Shown here piece by piece: positions 11,094-23,897 of a stretch of 64,000 bases of DNA. How positions within the stretch are numbered: position 1 is the stretch's first letter; the number at the start of each line of letters is the position of its first letter. Origin of the DNA: Mucidula mucida (taxonomy: Eukaryota; Basidiomycota; Agaricomycetes; Agaricales; Physalacriaceae). The notes beneath the pieces were generated by a model, which saw nothing but the letters and a program-made list of their open reading frames with translations, had not been told where the DNA came from and searched no databases. The translations under genes were made by a program, and so were the position numbers. Where the stretch lies: contig JADNYV010000001.1 of NCBI GenBank assembly GCA_015501055.1, positions 1,922,001-1,986,000 of the forward strand, given 5' to 3'.

Positions 11094-14000
11094 ATGGCGT
11101 CGTCCTCCGTACACCCAATGGACATTTCAGTCGAGCCAGATCTCCATCCATTGTACCCGTCGACGGCGTACATTGCCGTACTTCTCTCGTCGCATTCCGG
11201 TCTCACGCCAGACCAAAAGGCGAAGCTCGTCAGTCACTGTCTTGCGCGTTCCTGCATGTTCGCCGAGCTATCCGTACTTCAATATCTACTCTCCGACTCG
11301 CATTGCCAGAACTTTATTGACCTCAGCACCCGAGACGAAGATGGGCAGGGTCTGATCTCATTGACCATTCACGGATTCGGTGCGGACTCTGACAGAGATA
11401 TCGAGCGAGAGGAATGTGTTAGACTGCTAGTCCAGCAAGGCGCGGATCTCAGTCCGGACGACAGTGAGCATCCATCGTTGCTTTTCGACATGCGCTAACC
11501 ACGCGCCTGCCAGATGGCTGGACTCCGCTACATCACGCCGTGTTACTATCACCCCCGACTCTCGTGTCATATCTAATGACACACGGCTGCTCACCATTTG
11601 ATGTTACTCGCAGAAATCTTACGCCTCTCGACATTGTCACCGCTCATTCATTGATTCCCGGTCGAGACGATGTCGCGCTCCTCCTCGAGGAAGCTATGCG
11701 GGGTGAAGGCTGGACGGGCGGCAGAATGGAAGAAAGCAGGCGCCTTTTCGACGAGCGCGTCAAGCGGAAAGGTAAACGGAAGGACGTCCAAGAGGATATA
11801 GGCAAAGTTCTCGGTGTACACCCAAAGTGGTGGGGACCCGAACCGGATGATTCTTCGTCGGACTCTGACTCAGGAGATGAGGATATGGACGACGCTGCCG
11901 TCTTCGTACGTTCTACATAAACCTTAATTTGCGCCACCTAATGAAAGAGACAGACGCCGCCTGCAGATTATTCATCGATGCTTGTCTTCTCCCCTCTGGC
12001 CCTTCCGCAGATCTTCGACTCTCTTATCACCAACTTCCAGCCTTCTTTGCGCGACGCGACGCCGGCGAATACACTATACATGCTAGCACGTTTCGCTTGT
12101 CTGACATGCGACCATACATGGCTCGAGGACTTGATCATTGGCGCCACTGATGCCATAGAAGATACATTCTTCGTATGTCGATCTCCCGTTATCGGCCCGG
12201 CCTATAACGAACTAACGCGCACTTTAGAATCGCGCGGAAGACGTCACTTGCCTCGTGTTTTGGCTTTACAATACTACACTATGGCTTCATTTGATGCAGT
12301 GTGATACATCTATCAGTGAAGCTTGTGAGATGCTGGGTTCCTTCGAATTGATAGAAGAGGTTATAAACTCCGTTTTTGGTATGTCTTTGCGCCACTCGAT
12401 CCTTCAATTATCTCATCAAATCATACTTACAGTGTTTGTTATCCGCTTCGCCGAGAGGCGTGTAGACCAGCTCCTAGATCCAGCGCTATTGGATTACTCG
12501 TCCTTAGGTTCCGAGTTCGAGTCCGTTCAATTCGAATCTGAATGGTCTATTCTTCGCCCTTTCACGGGAAAAAAGAAACCAACTCCTTCAGCTTCCAGCA
12601 CTCTTCGTGCGCCACCGTCCTCGCCCCCTAGTCCATTACCCGTCCGACCGGCATCCCCTACACAAGCCACCATATCTCCTTCTGCATCGAAAGCATTTTC
12701 CTCACTCAGACAGAGCATTGCACGAGGTCGTGCGGGTTCAACTGCCCAGATGCCTCTGCAATCTTTGTTCCCCGATACTCCGCCTCCGCCTTGCCCCGAC
12801 GACCTTGTGGCGTTCCTCACGGCTTTACACACGCTACTTACGCTCTCTGACATTAATCCGGCGTTAACGACGCAGCTCTGGTCGCAAGTCATGTATTGGA
12901 CATCATGTACGTACTCTAATTGCGGTGGGCAGCTGCCGCTTACTGACAATCTGGGCAGGTGAGATGTTTAATCGCATCTTGACCAGGAAAAAGTACCTTT
13001 GCAGGTAAATTGATAAACCTTGAAACTCGTCCCATTTCCTCAACAGTATTCTATTAGGTCAAGAGCTGTCCAAATCGGAATGAATCTGAGCAATATTGAG
13101 GAATGGGTTGGGGCGATGTCACTTCCACGCGGGGTTCAATCCCACTTTGCACCCGTTAGAGAACTTTTGAACTGGCTGCAGGTTCGGTTTCTGACTCAAC
13201 TCTTGGCATGTTTACTGATCATACCATGCAGTGTCTCTCTTCCATCACGGAGTTTGATAACCTCGTTGCTACCATTCAGACGATGAAATCTTTGAATCCT
13301 TTACAGGTAACATTGACCTTGGTCCATCCTTGTCTCTGGGCTGACACTGGACAGATGCGACGCGCTGTTCGGGATTACAAGTATGAGGTCAACGAGGGAC
13401 GGATGACGGATGAATGCATTCAATATTTGACTCAGCTTCAGAAGGACTGGGAGAGGCATCGCGTGAAACTCGGAGTTGAGGCTCTGCGAAGAGAGGTGAC
13501 GCTGCCTGTTGAGGCCTGTCGACTTTATTAAGATTAACGTTTTCTTAGATGGGCGAGCGCGATCGTGAAAGGGAAGACAGTGGCGCTTCTTCTGTTAACG
13601 GATCTTTCGTCGACCAGTCCGGTCATCCCGGAGATTCATCGGTCGACTCTATTGAGACGACGTCTTCCATGGGGGGACAGCAGAGCATTGACATGCTTTT
13701 CGACAAGGACGAAAGAAATTCGACTTGGGAGCCTGTCAAGCCTCCCCAAGTTCTTGGGGAACTGTTGGACTCTCGTCATATGCTTCCACTTCTATTCCCT
13801 TCTGACCCTCGACTGCTTGCGGCTGTTCCTACCAGGCTGCCACTCGCGGACGATAGTCGAAGGCGCCCGAGTCCCCTCTTGACACCTGACTCGAAAAGCG
13901 AAAGCTTCAGCATTGCAAGTCAACAGCGACCCCTCTGGCGCTCGCGACATAAGAAGGTTCGACAAGTTGGTGCAAGCACATTGAAATGGGTGGATGGGAT

Positions 14001-14175
14001 CCGCTCGGCTTCGCGATGGGGTCGGCCGGTACTGGATGAAGAGTTCCAGTCCGATGATGAAGACACCAAGCTGAAAGTGGATACTCATTCAACTCCGCTT
14101 ACTCGGAAACCATCAGGGCGTGGAAAAGGCAGAGCAAGTCATGGCGGTGGGGAGTTGACGCCAATAGATCATTAG
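11094..14175 (+). CDS. Ankyrin-repeat and DIL (dilute) domain protein
   Basis: Ten exons (11094-11463, 11514-11905, 11954-12172, 12228-12378, 12433-12906, 12959-13004, 13058-13181, 13232-13306, 13355-13495, 13549-14175) give 872 aa. Ankyrin repeats at about residues 70-190 include NGWTPLHHAVLLSPP and RNLTPLDIVTAH. A dilute domain spans about 270-660 and ends with the typical helix EFDNLVATIQTMKSLNPLQ and a downstream YEVNEGRMTDECIQYL. In myosin V the DIL domain binds cargo; in fungi, stand-alone DIL-ankyrin proteins exist (also in fission yeast). The acidic linker and the serine-rich C-terminal 200 residues are probably disordered. The cargo or partner is unknown. Confidence 0.85.
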
Positions 14176-14512
14176 ATATCACTAATTTATTTACCACTCA
14201 TCCACCGTCGTGTCCGAGCTGCTCTCTAAACTTCACGAGAAATACTACAACTGTACAATGTTCTTAGGCGTAAAGGCGCTCAATGCCGCCGTTTAAACCC
14301 AAAAGCTCCAAAGATGCGCCAATGCTACAGCCGTACGGGCCAAATCCGATGACGCATTGCCATCAAGGTGGCAAAACAATCCGGCGTTAGAAACCGTAGC
14401 AGTTACGTTGATCGCCTTCAACACTGCTTTCGCTGCGCGCAGAACCCATTCAAAACTATCTGCTTTTTTCTCTTCTTATACTGCCTCCTCACACTCACGA
14501 TCTAATTCAACC

Positions 14513-16568
14513 ATGGCGGATTACCCCCATCACGACTATTCCTCTGTAAAGCTAGTCAACAATGACAACCAACATCCCACCACGAGCGACAACACGACGT
14601 TGCAGCGTGCCAACACCAATCTGACGACGAGTTCACGCAGCTCAGATGCACTCCCAGAAGACGATGCCTTTGACCCGACCAAGTTGGGTGACTCCAATCT
14701 CGTGCGCGGAGCGAGTATGAGGAGTCGGAATACTTCACCCTATCCAGGCGACACCAAACACGGCGCATACACCGATGACTACTATAATCATCCCCAAGAC
14801 GAAAGCGAGTCGTCGTTAGTACGGAACGCGGCAGATGTTGGGCGCTCAGGGAAGAACTACGAAGACCTCGGTATGCTGTTCGACTTGCTACCTCACAGCT
14901 GCAGTTCTCATCACAATAATGGACTTAGAATACGCTGATCCATATAACAACACCGGCTCCCCTCCTGTTGCCGAAAAGTCTGGCCCATTAGCCAAGTTCT
15001 TCGGTGGTGGCGCTGGACGATATCCTCTGGAGCAGAGAATAGAAGACAAGAAGCGGGGCATAGGGCGTCAACGACATCCATTCCTTGGTATGCTGTGCAT
15101 CACTTCATCCATCTCCTTCTAACGTTTCCTTCGCAGTTTGGATACTGACAATCATAATGGTCTCCGTGTTCATATACGAACTTGTTGTCAACTCGCGGGA
15201 GCAAGGCAGTCCCGTCTCCTTTAAGGTGCGTACCCTCGGCTGTTCCCAGTCGCTCAGCTCATTCTCCATGGACACAGCCTGTCGTAAATTACATGCTTGG
15301 TCCAGCCTCCGCAGTTCTCATCAATGTTGGCGCGCGCTTCCCTGCGTGTATGAAATTGGTCGACGACATTCCGCCTACGTTCCAATTGGGCTGTATGTTG
15401 ATCTTCTTGTGCTGCTGATCCGTTGATATGTATTCGTTCTGCGTAGGTATGAATAATACCGCGAACCCGGTAGACTCGGACAAGGTCTGTACTGTTGAAG
15501 ATATCTGTGGGTTCGGTGGTTTCCACGATGCGGATCCTAATCAGTGGTACCGGTAAGGCGCACTCTTTCGACTCACTCGATGCACGGCTCAGAGTATCGA
15601 TAGTTTCATCCTGCCGATCTTCATACATGCGGGATTCATCCACCTTGCTCTCAATATGCTCGCTCAGCTGACTCTCTCTGCTCAAGTACGCTTTCAACCT
15701 TAGCGCCACAAAAGATAGTTATTTACAGCCTTTAGATTGAACGAGAAATGGGCTCGGGCGGCTTTTTCTTCACTTACTTTGCCGCTGGTATATTTGGGTA
15801 TGATTGGGCTGCCTGCTTCTTTTGACGTACACTGAACCGTTTCAGAAACGTGTTTGGTGGCAACTTTTCCCTTGTCGGTGTTCCCTCGGTGGGGGCTAGT
15901 GGTGCTATCTTTGGTACCGTGGCGGTGCGTACAGAGTCCACTGAGAGGTTATTGAAGTCTTGATGGCATACTCAGATAACATGGGTTGATCTCATCGCGC
16001 ATTGGAAGTACCAGTATCGGCCTGTGAGGAAGGTCAGTCTGCGTTGGCTCTGATGTGCAATCGTGAAGTTTAACCGTTTTCAGCTCATCTTCATGATCAT
16101 CGAGTTGTGCATCGGTATCGCAATTGGTTATATACCTTATGTCGACAACTTTGGTATGTGCTGTCATGAGAAATAAGACGCCGACTTACAGGTGTTGTAG
16201 CTCACATGGTGGTTTCCTCATGGGCTTACTGGTTGGAATGGTGTTCTACCCCGTCATCAGCGAGACAAAACGACACAAGATGATTACATGGGGTTTCCGA
16301 ATCGCTGCCTTACCTTTGGCTATAGTTCTTTTTGTTACTCTGACAAGGAACTTTTACACTGCAGATCCTTACGCTGGTGAGTGCAGGATCTATGCTGCTG
16401 GTCTTCATTGATTTACGGGGATATATAGCTTGCGATTGGTGTCGCTATCTATCGTGCTGGCCGACGGCCTCGAATGACCACTGTCATGGCACGGGTAAGC
16501 CTATCGTTCTCATGTTTATGTGCCAAGTTGACGAAACGGTCCTTGTAGGTTTGACAACCTCGTCGTAA
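14513..16568 (+). CDS. Rhomboid family intramembrane serine protease (frame break at catalytic His)
   Basis: Thirteen exons, 14513-14870 to 16549-16568, predict about 479 aa after allowing for one missing base. The N-terminal 140 residues are cytosolic and disordered. Then come several membrane helices, an EQRIEDKKRGIGRQ basic segment, WYRFILPIFIHAGFIHLALN (rhomboid core) and the serine motif VGASGAIFG near residue 343. The histidine motif should read AHMGGFLMGLL at 16201-16230, but the bases give a frame break: the downstream exon phase fits only if one G is added near 16205. A weak alternative donor at 16158 would give SHGGF instead. The C-terminus is cysteine-rich (CDWCRYLSCWPT), typical of fungal plasma-membrane rhomboids. 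Substrates are unknown. Confidence 0.82.
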
Positions 16569-16807
16569 GTAGCTATATACGCGGACGTAGAGTAAACATA
16601 CTCGCACGGACTTTACATTGACGATATATCCTTTTTGTATACCACGAATAATAAACGTTCACTTTTTGTAAACACCAAGTCAAGAATTGTACCCACAAGC
16701 GCCTGCATGATTATGTAAGGTAGCACCTTATTCTTTACTCCTCATCAGGCCCCGCCTCCCTCCTTACTATTTTTTGATGTTATAGGCCACTATTCACCGT
16801 CGGAAGC

Positions 16808-19528
16808 ATGACGAACTCGAGAGCCAACTTCACGCTCAGTCCCTCATGGCCCAATTACGCAGGCGTTATTGCAACGTTGCTAGCAGTGCTAGTTGGCTTT
16901 GGGAGGTATTTCTTGCTAGGTGCGCTTTCTGTTCGGCTTGCATGTTTTTCCGTTGAGTTATCATAGATTGGTGGGATCCGACACACTGCCAGGCTCTTCT
17001 TAATGGAGGCAGTTGGTTGGACGACAATTTGAAAGGCTGGCAACCGAATGGTACGCTTCGTTCATGCTAGACCTACGCTCCGTTTATGATTTGCACATAG
17101 GCTGCATGATTCACACCTACAAGCCGACGGACGTGGTTGCCTGCGCGGATTCGCGAGAGTTTGTATTTATCGGCGATTCCGTGACGCGGACTCTATTCTT
17201 CCAGTTCGCACACATAATCGGACCCAACCTCCCGCTAGCACCTCCCGATGACAATCAAAAGCACGCGGACTATTCTCTACGCGCCGACTCTGGGATCACC
17301 GTCTCGTTTTACTGGGACCCTTTCCTCAATAGTACGCGGGTCAACGACCTCATTAACACCGACATATACGCCTCGCGTACCGTTCGCCGTCCTGCCATGC
17401 TCGTGCTCGGTTCCGGTTTGTGGCATCTGCGCTACGCGGAGACTTCTGGTGGAATACCGTCCTGGGAAGCCAACATGGAACGTATCTTGGAGGTTATTGC
17501 TCAGGCCCCAATAAGCCCGCCGACGAGGTGGTCGTGCTTCCGGTGGAACAGGTCATTACCTCGAAGCTCTCGCATGACCGCGCAGAGACGATACGCCCGT
17601 CGTTCGTCGATGCCATGAACTCTGACCTTTTCCATCGCATCAATCCGTCCTTGGCCAATTACTTTAATATTCTGGGACGGACACCCCCTGCGATTCCTGT
17701 CTCGCTTCCGGTGGTCTTCAATGACATGGTAGATATACGCGAGACCGGAGATGGGTTGCACTTTTCCCCTACAATTGTTAGACAGCAGGCCAACTTGCTG
17801 CTGAACCTCCGCTGCAACGATCACCTGCCCCAGCATTTCCCTTATGATACAACGTGCTGTCGCTCATATCCATGGCCTGGGATTATGCATTTCGTTGTCC
17901 TCGTGTTCACGATTTCATGGGGACCAATATCACTGTTGAGTTCTCAGCATGCGGGTTCGTGTATTTGGATTTGGCAAGGAGACCGGTTTCTGACCTTGCA
18001 TAGGGCAACGTTTTCGCCATATACCGACTATTAATGCGGAGCATATACCACGACTAGTCATCAGCGGCGCTATACTCGTCATCTACATGGCGGATCGCAC
18101 GAATCTTTGGCTAAAAGAACACAAGTCTTTCAATCCTTGGACATTCGGTCTTCTCAACGTGCTGGCTCTGATTTTAGGATTCGCGACTGTCAAACGCTCA
18201 GACAAGGATTTGGGGTTCTTGAATCGCGACCAGACCGATGAATGGAAAGGGTGGATGCAGAGTATGGCATTTTCTTCCTTTTTTGTTCACGCTTTCATAC
18301 ACCCCATAGTTGCCATCTTGATCTACCATTACCTGGGCGCCTCCAAGATATCGGGCATCTACAACCCGATACGTGTTCTTGTCGCGGCCTACCTGTTTAT
18401 GACCGGATATGGCCACGGAACGTATTATCTAAAGAAGGCGGATTTTGGGTTTCTTCGCGTCGCACAGGTATGGAAAATGCATAGTGTCGCAAGGATGAGC
18501 TCTGATCTTGTTCGTATCCTAGATTATGGTCCGCCTGAACTTGTTTACACTCATACTGGCTTACACCATGGACACGGATTACATCTCATACTACTTTGCT
18601 CCACTCGTCTCGATGTGGTTCCTCATCATATATGCCACCATGGCCATCGCCCCCCAGTACAACGAACGCACTCCATTCCTGCTCGGCAAACTCTTCCTGT
18701 CTGCGGCTGCCGTTACGTGGTTCATGAAAACGGAATGGTTACTGCAGAGCGTTTTTGATGTGCTTCGATACGTCTTCAGAATCGAATGGTCTGCTCGCGA
18801 ATGGGCTTTCCGCGTCAACCTCGACTTGTGGATTGTGTATGCGGGCATCTTGGCGGCGGTAGCAGTGATCAAGACCCGTGAGCATCGAATAACGGAGCAT
18901 CCGCAGTGGGCGCTCGGAGTCAAAGCTTCTGTTGGCGCGTCTTTGTGGCGATGCTCTGGTACTTTGCATTCGAGCTCACGCAGGAGTCCAAGTTCACGTA
19001 CAATGTGTGGCATCCGTACCTGGCGGTGGTCCCTGTCCTTGCCTTTGCTGTACTCCGTAACGCCAGTGTCATACTGAGGTCGGCGTCCTCAAGAGCGTTT
19101 GCGTTCGTGGGAAATGCTCCTTGGAGACCTTTGTCATCCAATATCACTTTTGGTTGGCGGGGGATACGAAAGGGATATTGCTCGTTCTTCCTGGGACACG
19201 CTGGAGACCAATCAATTTCGTTTTCACAACATTCCTATTCATCTTCGTGTCGCACTGGGTCGCCAAAGCCACGGGCGAACTCACAGTGTGGATCTGTAGC
19301 GATTCGCACAAGGCGGCAATGCCTTTGCCAGTCACACAGACATCTTCAGATACACAGTCACGACAGGAGAGTATACCATTGGTTGCTGTGAATGGTGCGA
19401 AACTAGAGGGCGGGTCGGGCTCGCCAGACGCCCAAGCGCAACAGCCACGCCGGTGGCTTGATAGATTGGCGGAGGGCCAGCACCGGAGAATGCGGCGTCG
19501 TTGCAGACGACGTGGCAACCTGGGCTGA
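16808..19528 (+). CDS. CAS1: Cas1p-type polysaccharide O-acetyltransferase (three frame breaks)
   Basis: Exons 16808-16919, 16967-17050, 17101-17954, 18004-18467, 18523-19528; about 840 aa if three missing bases are allowed. The N-terminal half has one membrane anchor, then a lumenal SGNH/PC-esterase-like domain with [16 protein letters not shown] (GDS block) and a later DGLHFSP (DxxH). The C-terminal half is the ten-helix Cas1 acyltransferase domain ([35 protein letters not shown]). The family is known from Cryptococcus capsule O-acetylation and human CASD1 sialate O-acetylation. Single-base losses are inferred near 17507 (CCCC), 18938 and 19113 (AAA). If real, the gene is dead; since neighbours show the same kind of loss, sequence error is likelier. 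Confidence 0.82.
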
Positions 19529-20526
19529 AAGCAAAACTGGGCGGGATGCTTGGACTAATGTGGTTCTTGAACCTTACATGGACGTAGTAGATATGGACAC
19601 TCGTAGTATATTATACTGTATGAACACGAGGTTCAATGGCCTCGATGAATATCTAATCATTTCTTGTTTCTGTGCAACGGCAGACAATCTCATGTACTCG
19701 CGTATCAACACGTGTGGCGTCACTTTAGGCCCTGGCGAAACTTTCTAACGCAAGAGTCACATCTACTGTTTCATATGGAATTGAATATGTTCCATTCACT
19801 CGCTACTTGAATGAAAACATAGTGATTCGGCTCGCTATGTACTGTAATTACAAGTACTATTACACTGCAAGAATCGTTAAACGAATGTTGCGCAAATTGA
19901 AAGGATGCGAAAGAGAAATCATTTGGTTGAAGACATTGTTAAAATTTGGTTGTGTCGTCACCGAGTCGGACAATGGATGATAATCATTTGGAAGGGGGAT
20001 GAGAGGATAGACATACATTGAGAAGGTAATCTGGGGAGGAGAGTCAGTATAAGAGTCAGAAAATGCGATACGATAGAATGTGATCAGTATTAGCATGGAA
20101 GATCGTCAACGCTCGTCCTTTAGACAAGTTCAGGGCTTGACTTCTATTTGTTCATCACGTCGAGACAGTAGGAGCTCGACTCACCATGTGCATGTGCGCT
20201 GACCGATGTCCGGATACTGAAGGACAAGATGACTGAAAAAGATGTCAGAAAGATGTCGAAGACGGTGACGAGAGCTCAGAAATTTGGGTATATGAATGAC
20301 ATTCATGAGCCCGTAGGCTTCGCAGTAGCGATTCGTATGTCTCGTCGTCGCTCGGGGAAAGATGGGGGAAGAAGCTCACCTGAAAGTCGTATACGAAGGA
20401 GACGCAGCAGAAAAAAATATTCCTTAATAGGCCGACTTGAGGGCTGGCAACCCGCCTATCACACGTGATCCGACCTTTAGCCAAAGGGCTCATTGCGCAT
20501 CTTGGTCGTCGTCAGTCACTACAACC
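19529..20526. other. 1-kb intergenic region, possible short spliced transcript
   Basis: No recognisable gene. On the reverse strand several good splice signals occur in series (AGGTGAGC near 20379, TTTTTCAG near 20234, GTGAGT near 20185, TAAAG near 20117, CCCCAG near 20035). They could bound a short spliced transcript, coding or not, that I cannot identify. The plus strand upstream of 20527 serves as the Sts1/Cut8 promoter. Confidence 0.3.
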
Positions 20527-21778
20527 ATGAACGTCCTCCACCCCATCGACTTTCAACTACGGCCGCCAGTCACCCATGCACCGACCCCGTTCGGGTTTGG
20601 GTTTGGGCTCGGCCAGCCCGCGTCACCAGCCATGTTTTCTTCTTCTGGGTGGCAGCCGAGCGTACCCCAGGCGTCTCCTTTTGTCCAGATAAACACTTTA
20701 GGACCCCAGCAGTCGCCATCGAGGCCCCAGAAGCGCCGTCATGAGCCGGACGAGTCGCAGGCGGACGAGGCAATGGACCGTAGTCCTACCCCAGATCGTC
20801 CTAAACGTGCTCCTCCAAAGAGGCTCAGACAACACGAGCCTCCCAAAGTCCCAGAGACATCCAAGGAGAACAAGGCCCCTTCAGAAGATAATGATGTCGA
20901 TATCGGGGTATTACTCGGTGAGTCGGCCTCGTTGTGTCCTCACGCGTGGCCGCAATCCTGACTAACCTATTTGCAGCCAGTCTCCCTACACAATCCCTTC
21001 TTCCACTCCTCACGTCCCTCATCACCACTCAGCCATCACTGAAAACTGCCATCCTCCCTTTGATTCCTCGACCGACAATACAAATTGCGCTTCAAGCCAT
21101 TGCCGAGTCTGCAAAGAAGCTACGAGATGCATATCCATATTCGCACTCGATGCAACCGGCATCGTCGTCGTCCTCTATAGGCTTTGGCTTTGGCTCTGCG
21201 TCCAGAGTTAGCGCGTTTGGTCAAAGCAATAACTTTGGCAAATCGGGCTTTTCAGAAACCCAGTCCAATGGTACGAATGCAGGTATGCGAGACGAGTATA
21301 TCGTGTCTCGCATCCGACCACACATCACGGAATTTGTATCCGCAGTGGTGTCGTACCTTCCCTACTTTTCCTTCATGCCCTCCGTGGAGTCCTCGAATGT
21401 GCCGGGCAACAGTCAACTACACTACGTGGTCTGCACCGCGGAAAGTCAAATCCGATGGAAACGTTTGCGTATCTCGAGGCAGTGACATCGCACCTCTTGA
21501 ACCAACCTCCTTTGGCAGTATCGTCGCTGGCGCCTCAGCTTCTTCCGCGTCTGCTCGATGAGTGGAAAGCCTGGGTAGCGAAAGTGGATACGGTTGTCAA
21601 CCAAGAAGGAGGCATGTTCGGCAGTGAGACAGCATCTGGTTGGGTGCGAAGCATGGATCAGTTCGCCGAATGCAAGGATGCTCAGTGTGCTTCCGCCATG
21701 CGTTCAGTTAGAGACGTGTGGGTAAGGAAGGTTGGCTGGCTGGTGGGTAGATCCGTACAGCACCAAATGGATTTGTAG
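20527..21778 (+). CDS. STS1: Proteasome-tethering protein Sts1/Cut8 (one frame break)
   Basis: Exons 20527-20917 and 20977-21778; 397 aa after one inferred missing base near 21409. The N-terminus is rich in Gly/Phe and carries a basic stretch (PQKRRHEPDE, PKRAPPKRLR) that can act as nuclear import signal and proteasome-binding region. The helical core has ASLPTQSLLPLLTSLI, RPTIQIALQAIAE, then SYLPYFSFMP and, in the shifted frame, STTLRGLHRGKSNPMETFAY followed by LEAVTSHLL. These are diagnostic for Sts1/Cut8, which tethers the 26S proteasome to the nuclear envelope. An intron cannot explain the frame change without removing the conserved SYLPYFS segment. Confidence 0.82.
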
Positions 21779-22248
21779 AAAGATACTGGCGTTGTATCGA
21801 ACGTACATTTCCGAGCCTGTGAGTGTACAGATTATCATCATTCCTCGGATTTTACGCATTCGTACATACTTTTCTTGCATATATCACAGTCCACACTATT
21901 AGCATTACTTGACGGTATTTATGTTCCAGGCATCAAATCACGATCTTTTCTTTTACGCCGCCGCCTCTTGAGTGAGCAGTAACTTTGTTTTTGCTGAGGC
22001 CTTGAGGATCGGCGTCAAGAATACTTTGAATTTAGATCTGTACCGTAAATTGCAGTAATCATACATGGGTGTTGTTTTGAGCTCAGCTCTGAATTTACAA
22101 TGCGAATGGTGAAATGTTGGTCGCGGGCATTGAATATTTTTGAACTTGACCAGGAGCGTGACGCTGTTGTTGCGCATTAGGCAAGAGCTTCAGAAAAAAG
22201 ACTGGTCGCGTCGCTGGAGACAACATTCTAGCATTGGAGATCCCATGC

Positions 22249-23897
22249 ATGCACTGCGCGGCATGGAGAAGTCGTCAGACGTTGTGTTGTCCAACGACCG
22301 GCCCTGTCGTTTCTCCTTTCGCGCAGGCCTTGCAGCTGGCTGCCGGACGAGCATGGGCGCGTCACTCTTCCTCAATTGCCCGGCCTACAACCAATCCCCC
22401 AGTCAAGACGGGGCTTTCCAAACGGGCAGCCAGACAGTCGTATGTATCGATTCTCTCTCCGCTGGGCTTCATTTTTATTGGAATTTGTGCAGTTTTACAC
22501 GTCATGACACTAGCGCGATTCTCTCTCCTCCATCTTCGTCTCGGACACAACCTGCCCATGTACAGAAGCCACTGGTATTCAAAGGATATCTGTCTCCTAC
22601 GCGTTTCGTGCTTCCTGACCGCCCGGATGACGGTGGTGTTCGAGTATCCGGAGTTGCACCCTTCCTGTCTCCGGAGCGACTGAGCGACCATGATTTCATT
22701 TTCGACGACCGTGACAGCCCGTGGAGTGTTGAGGGAGTCGACGTGGATGCTCCTGTAGCTTCTATGGCCGTGTCCGTTGACCCTCCGGAAGCCTCTCATC
22801 TTCCTCAAGCAACAACCCGCAAAATCCTTTACGACAACCTCCAACTCCTTTGGAATCAGCATTCGCGCCCCGCCCTCACCCAAATGATCTACTACCACCT
22901 CATGCATCACTCTTGTCGCTCTACGCGTAGTTATAATTTCCTCATATCCCTAGCTCTCCGGCACAACGCCTTTGCTTCGGTTGAACTGTTATTCCGCGAC
23001 ATGAAGGCGGATGGACTCGACGAGAATCCCAACACCAAGACATTACGAATACGCTGGCTCGTCGCGACTGGGTATCAGGACCAGGCGTGGCGAGAGATGC
23101 TGGGTGCCGCGCAGGACGGTGTTGTACGTAGCGATCACTGGATCGAGCTCTTCCGTCCACCCAGACGCATGGATAATCCACTGCCAGTCTCTCCGATTAC
23201 CCCGACTCAATTCCTTGCGCTATTTAAGGCGCGGTCACGCTTCATACGGTCCAGTGCTTCAGTGCGCCTTATCACCGCTATTCTCAAAGCTGCGCTTCAC
23301 ATCGGGCGTCGCGCGCTTGCAATCAAGATTGCCAGGGCATATCTGAGTGCCCTCCCTAAGCACTTGGATGAGTCGGCCAAGATACGCTTCATGGACGTGG
23401 TCCATCTATTTGTGATCTACGGCTCCGTGCGCTCCGGCGTGGTCAAATTCTACGAGTACCGCCGGATCCTCCTCTCCTTCTTGGTTCTTCACCCCGCCTT
23501 GGAGCCCAACCCCAGAACCCTCTTCCTCCTTTTTTCGCACCTCCGGAGATGTAGGAACTCAGGGACCATAGCTCTTCAGACGCTCAATATGTTCATATTG
23601 CGATGGGGTCCTCAGGTGGAAAACAGGGACGTCCGGCGCATCGTCGTCGATCTGGCTGTCAAGGAAATGAAGCATCTCAAGATTGCGGAACGCTTGGCCA
23701 ATAATGCATACCTTCCGCGGGGCCCAAAACATCCGACTCAGAAGCCACCCGCATCGCGGACTGATAGATCTCTCTATCCTCGTAGAGGAACGAAGAATGT
23801 CAAGTGGAGGCGATCCCAGACGCGTCTCGCCCGTGCGTTGTATCAGCGAAAACAGACGCGCCTTGCCTTACGGGCGAAGCGCACACGACCGAGTTGA
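22249..23897 (+). CDS. PPR-like protein, probably mitochondrial
   Basis: Two exons, 22249-22439 and 22493-23897, give 531 aa. The N-terminus is arginine-, serine- and alanine-rich (LAAGRAWARHSSSIARP) like a mitochondrial presequence. The middle has helix pairs resembling pentatricopeptide repeats (SYNFLISLALRHNAFASVEL then LFRDMKADG; WLVATGYQDQAWREML). The C-terminus is highly basic (RRGTKNVKWRRSQTRLARAL). By family features it may bind mitochondrial RNA; no target is visible. The ATG at 22249 is chosen because its exon has the presequence and fits the phase of the splice to the long exon. Confidence 0.6.
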
